Program-made: the position numbers and the translations under genes
Source: Chionis minor
Lineage: Eukaryota > Chordata > Aves > Charadriiformes > Chionididae
Length of the DNA stretch: 64,000 bases
NCBI GenBank assembly: GCA_013398295.1
Contig: VZSF01000982.1
Coordinates: 62,001-126,000, forward strand
Reading direction: 5' to 3'
Part shown: one piece after another, positions 59,867-64,000 of the stretch
How positions within the stretch are numbered: position 1 is the first letter of the stretch
How the letters are laid out: every line of letters begins with the position of its first letter
The notes under the pieces: model-generated
What the model was told of the DNA's origin: nothing
What the model saw: the letters and a program-made list of their open reading frames with translations, nothing else
Databases searched by the model: none

Positions 59867-60139
59867 TCTTCAGGGCTCAAAAAGCAGGAGTTAGTATAGC
59901 CCAGCTTCATAGATTTGCTCCTGTCCTGTCAACACTTTCCTGCCATTCCCTCCAGCTTGTTAGTATTTTTCCTTATCCCAAAACATCGTAATTAATTCAG
60001 ACATTAATAGGCTTAAGTCAGCAAAGTCATACTATACAAGGGGATACTTCTGCGTGTGAAATGACAAATTTCCCTTTTTCCCCCAGTGGATATGTCAAAA
60101 TCACTTCCCATATTATTCCCTATTTCTGAGTCTTAAAAT
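59867..60139. other. Sequence between two CR1 pieces
   Basis: No recognised feature. It may include the breakpoint that removed the 3' end of the preceding CR1. Confidence 0.4.
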
Positions 60140-60470
60140 GTTTCCATCTCATAAAATACTTGCTTCAGATTATATTTTTCTCATGTGTTCCCATACAACT
60201 TTCTATGATTTTTTTTTAAAACTAAATCATCTAAGTGTCTTTATATTGTTTTCATGCGGTTACTTGGCATCTTCCAACTTAGTGTCATCATTGTAATTAA
60301 TTAGTGCACTTGGTATCTTTTCTCCTGAAGTATTTAATCATGGTATATTACACCAGATATTGCATCCAACAACATTGATCAAAGTAGCACCCTCTATACG
60401 TTCCTCCTTGCAGTATTTCCAGACTTGACATTAATTTTTGGTTTTTTCCCCATCATTTAATTACCAGTCT
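60140..60470 (-). mobile_element. Old CR1/L3-like LINE remnant
   Basis: Read on the plus strand: 'cttccaacttagtgtcatca', 'ttgtaattaattagtgcact', 'gaagtatttaatcatggta', 'gcatccaacaacattgatca', 'aagtagcaccctct' and 'ttccagacttgacattaat'. These parallel the reverse strand of CR1/L3 ORF2 ('caatcttagtgtcatctgca', 'aagtcattaatgaagatatt', 'gacccagtactgatccctg', 'tggaaccccact', 'ccagtttgacattgaacc'). No reading frame remains. Element boundaries are uncertain. Confidence 0.55.
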
Positions 60471-63400
60471 ATGTGACCATGTCAACAGCTGAGAAATGTT
60501 AGCATTTTTTTTCATAGATTGATGGGACAATATTAGATTTTACAGCAGTTCGTATACATTGATTGCACTCCTCTAATACCTGCACTGTGGTGATTGAAAT
60601 CCCTGCAAGTTCATGCTGTGCAAGAAGTTAGCTGCCTTCCAGTGGAATCTGGATATGCTTTTAAAAGCCTGATTTCCATCCCCTTTTTCTAAAACCTTTG
60701 GTGTCTGAGCTTAAAATTTATGGGCAAAATGGCTATCACTTATCAATCTCTTGGCTCAGGCAACCCACCACTGGATTTCTCAATGAAATCCCTCAGTGTT
60801 ACTGGTTCTTATCAGAAGTAGAAGGGACTGAATAACCCCATGCTTACCACGCACACGCCAAGTGGCATTGTAATGTCCTCTGCCGACTGACAGCAATGAA
60901 CAGGTCTTGGCAAAAGCCCCAACACCAAAGAAGTTTGAAAAATGAATTGGACCATCATTTATTTTGAATCATATGGCAATAAACCAGCAACTCAATGGAT
61001 CACTGAGCAGCCACACTTAGGAAGCTGGAGAGCTCAGCACAACAGTGAAACAGGACAAGTGGCGCTCAACTTTTTAAATGCCAAAGAGATAAACACCTTT
61101 TGAAAGTTGTAAAAGAAGTGATGGAACCAAGTAATTTTTCCAGTAATGTAATGAACGTCGTCTGAGGAAAATGTCTTTGCCAGCTGGTCATCAGCCACTG
61201 TGACTGATTGCCGTATTGCTCACCAATTGCTGAAAAGAACCAAGTGTGGGCAGTTAAGTACTCGGTGTGATGGCTGTCAGTCATTGAGTTGCATTTGATC
61301 TGACCTCATTGACATCAAGAATGGGGTGATGGTGATGGTGGCTGTGCAGGGGGTTGCAAGCAAAAGTTAATATAACTGTATGGAGCTCAGCTGGAGCACA
61401 CCTTCAGAGATGGAACTCATTCCATGTCTCACAGACAGCTGTCTTAGGAGGGATAAATCATCTCTGGAGGTACTCGCCTTTCTCTGTTGACTTCAGAGGT
61501 GACTGAAATGCCTAACTGAGACATTGGCTGACAGCAGGGGAAGTAGATCTTACCCTAAAAATCCTGTGAGAGTAGGTAAGTATCAGCAGAAGTCAAAAGG
61601 CAGTATGATAAACTGAAGATACTTCGAATGCGCTTACGCTACCATTTTCATCCTAAAAGACAGGTTAGAAATAGGAGAGGTGAACATTTAAGAGAGAGCT
61701 CAGAAAGAAGTCTGTGTTTGAACTCCTGTAACAGTTACATGTTTTCGCTCTTAGATAAATGTTCCCATTCCCAGTGCCAAATTCCCAAGAGGAAGGCTTT
61801 TATCCACATAATTAAATTAAAATAAAATGTCAACAGGGTAAGGAAAACCAGACACAGCTGTTCTCAAACCATCGAGATCTATGCTACACCATAGTGCACT
61901 GGCAGGGTTTACTCCCAAGGCTTCCAGAGCGAGGACATTTAAGCCAAAAATGGTTTACAGAGACCAGTTGTTTCAGTGCTTCACAGCAAAACACACACAT
62001 GGCAATTCTGAGGTCACAACTGGGAAGAGTGGGAGGAAATTTGGCCAACAGAGTCTATAGATCAGGGTGATGGTTATTTAGAAGAGATTGCAGAAAAATC
62101 ATTATTTCAATTTACTGAAGGTTTGAGAAGAAAAGGGTGACTCAAGAGTTTGGTAGTGTCCTGCAGACTTCAAAGAACAGAGGAAATAGGAGAATGCAAA
62201 GATTTTATGGAGTTATTTGCTCCAAAGAGTGTCCAAAGCTTTGATTGTCTGAAAGAGATACCTAGTCAATGAAAAAGAAGAAATCAAACATCACATATAA
62301 TATTTTTCATAATCATTGATTTTGTATCCCACAGAGAGTCATATGATCATATTTTGGGCATATTTCCATATATTAAAGATAGATAGCATCCATTTTATCT
62401 TAATGTTTACGTGTCAGCTACGGTGTCTTCTCCTCACAGATTCTTGAGGTCTGAAGTAGTCAAATTTCAAACACAACGACTGCAAAACATCTCCAGAACA
62501 AAAGCAATGCTGCAATAATTATTTGCTTACCCGTATTTACATCATTTATTTGCACTTTGAATAAATCCCTGTCTGAGAAATTAAATCTGTGATTACTTTA
62601 ATTCAGAGCATGTACAGTCCACCTATCATCCAGCTAATTTACTGTGCTCACAACTGTCTCTCCGCATAATGAAATAGATAATACTTTTTAAATGTCCACA
62701 AATAATTTAAGTCCTGTTTCAGCAAGGCAGTTAAAGCCTGTCTTCATTCAGCAAAGTGCACAGGCCCATCTAACTTACAAGTCTTTAACTTAATTATGAG
62801 GTAGTAAAGGCAACAAGATAGCCAACTGATCCTTCATACTATCTCATCAAGCTGTTATTTTTGTCTTCAAGTAGCTTTGCTTTAGAAGTTTTGCTTATTA
62901 GTGAGTATAAAGTGGTAGGCTGATTTTAAAGTCAAGTTTTCTATGTAGCCTAGATGTACTTCTCTTTAAAGGATGTTATGTTACTTGTTAATTGACTGAC
63001 AATGTATTGCATCCGTATGTCCTCTGGAGTTAAAAAAAAGAACGGTTTGTATTATTTATGGATGCATCAGATATTCCTTTTTGTGTTAGGCATTTTTTTC
63101 CTATCAACTATATGGAAACAGTTCTTGCACCCGAGACTGTATTTCTTGATGTTCCATGCCATATGAACATCTTTAATTGTCCATTACCTGTGTCTTAGGT
63201 ATTTCTAGCATCTGCCACTGTGAGGGCTCCAAAAACACATTACTGCCTTATTAATGTCAGTCATTTCCTTATTAAGATTTGTACTGCCTGAAAGATCCAA
63301 CAAAAAATATGAGAAGGCCATTTCCAAACAAAAAGTGAGAGAGAGAATGGATCATTTAGTAGCAATGGTGTTTTCATACCAATAACCATTTCAGCATCCT

Positions 63401-63560
63401 GGGGCACGCACATTTGCCATCAGTACACACAGCAAGACTATAAGGTAGATAAATTACTAAATCTTCAAGATGCTGTGTCATGGTTTAGGCTTGTTCGGTT
63501 ATTGTTTCTCAAGTTCAGGATTCCCACTGGAATTGAAAGGAGGTGGCCTGATATCCAGAG
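60471..63560. other. Non-coding stretch, no gene seen
   Basis: About 3 kb without supported genes. A non-coding splice-like pair exists (acceptor TTGACTTCAG ending near 61496; donor TAG|GTAAGTAT near 61575), but all three frames between are closed. The part from about 62270 to 62720 is AT-rich with many ATTA/TTAT cores and could be conserved non-coding DNA. Confidence 0.45.
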
Positions 63561-64000
63561 ATCACAGAATCATTACAGAATCATAGAGCCATAGAATGTT
63601 AGGGGTTGGAAGGGACCTCTGGAGATCATCTGGTCCAACCCCCCTGCCAGAGCAGGTCCACCTACAGCAGGTTGCACAGGGTGGCATCCAGGTGGGTTTG
63701 GAATGTCTCCAGAGTCAGAGACCCCACCACCTCTCTGGGCAGCCTGATCCAGTGCTCTGCCACCCTCAAAGGAAAGAAGTTCCTCCTCATGTTCAGATGG
63801 AACTTCCTATATTGAAGTTTGTGCCCTTAACCTCTTGTCCTATCCCTGGGCACCACTGAAAAAAGGCTGGCCCCCTCCTTCCGTCACCCTCCCTTTAAGT
63901 ATTTATGAGCATTGATGAGATCCCCCCTCAGCCTTCTCTTCTCCAGACTAAAAAGACCCAACTCCCTCAGCCTTTCCTCATAAGAAAGATGCTCCAGCCC
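63561..64000 (-). mobile_element. CR1 LINE, 3' part, continues past the window
   Basis: The 3' end at 63561-63598 shows degenerate octamer units on the plus strand (ATCACAGAATCATTACAG, AATCATAGAGCCATAGAATG). Then come 'ggttggaagggacctctgg', 'agatcatctggtccaaccc', 'ctctgggcagcctgatccag', 'ggaaagaagttcctcctcat', 'cctcttgtcctatccctggg', 'gatcccccctcagccttctc' and 'cctcagcctttcctcataag'. All are in order for the minus-strand CR1 3' UTR and ORF2 end. At 440 bases it is the longest CR1 copy here and runs off the right edge. Open frames at 63596-63859 plus are antisense shadows of the element. Confidence 0.95.

Noticed and set aside
61497..61575. Splice-like pair near a consensus GTAAGT
   Set aside because: All three frames between are closed and the acceptor is weak. 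It could only be a non-coding exon and there is nothing else to support that.
63478..63492. TGTCATGGTTTA-like start of an avian LTR
   Set aside because: Only about 12 bases match the LTR start I know, and the following sequence does not continue the pattern.
63596..63859. Open frames with a protein-like look at the right edge
   Set aside because: They are antisense to a CR1 LINE; similar frames recur in any bird genome for this reason.

Overview
This looks like a stretch of a bird nuclear genome. The strongest clue is a set of CR1 LINE 3' ends in typical avian form. Two of them end in the ATTCTATG-type octamer repeat next to the conserved CR1 3' block (46868-47225 and 63561-64000, both minus strand). 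There are no mammalian Alu or L1 elements. Instead there are much older, heavily mutated CR1/L3-like LINE pieces and MIR/CORE-SINE-like pieces of the kind kept across amniotes. Base composition is moderately AT-rich, there is no strong CpG island, and nothing is organised like a prokaryotic or viral genome.

No protein-coding gene can be supported. The longest open frames (171 codons at 24166-24681 plus, 167 at 17967-18470 minus, 148 at 39548-39994 minus) have unrecognisable, low-complexity or biased translations, and about this many are expected by chance in 64 kb of six-frame sequence. The window is most simply read as intergenic DNA or part of a very long intron. The best hint of exonic sequence is a 149-base segment at 29171-29319 (plus) with a good acceptor, a good donor and an open frame throughout. 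A second, weaker 149-base segment lies at 33520-33668.

Layout: 1-8 kb holds an old fold-back repeat (about 2992-3215), a possible CR1/L3 ORF2 remnant (about 4010-4330) and an old plus-strand CR1 3' piece (about 7437-7620). 8-29 kb is mostly unique sequence with one notable 51-base duplicated block (13437-13487 and 14181-14231) and a small CR1-like scrap (about 23940-24035). 29-47 kb carries the two exon candidates, SINE-like pieces (31796-32140 plus; 43985-44155 minus), a clear old CR1/L3 fragment (about 34995-35565 minus) and a young-type CR1 (46868-47225 minus). 47-64 kb has a somewhat more GC- and CpG-rich part (about 48-55 kb), two CTCF-like motifs (52041 and 58674), a head-to-head poly-A/poly-T pair each containing an N (57906-57969 and 58543-58587), a plus-strand CR1 lacking its 3' end (59390-59866), another old CR1/L3 remnant (about 60140-60470) and the edge-truncated CR1 at 63561.

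Repeat family calls rest on my recognition of family consensus patterns, not on a database search. I see no gene cluster, CRISPR array, RNA gene or convincing undescribed system; the items worth checking are the exon candidates, the 51-base duplicate and the homopolymer pair.
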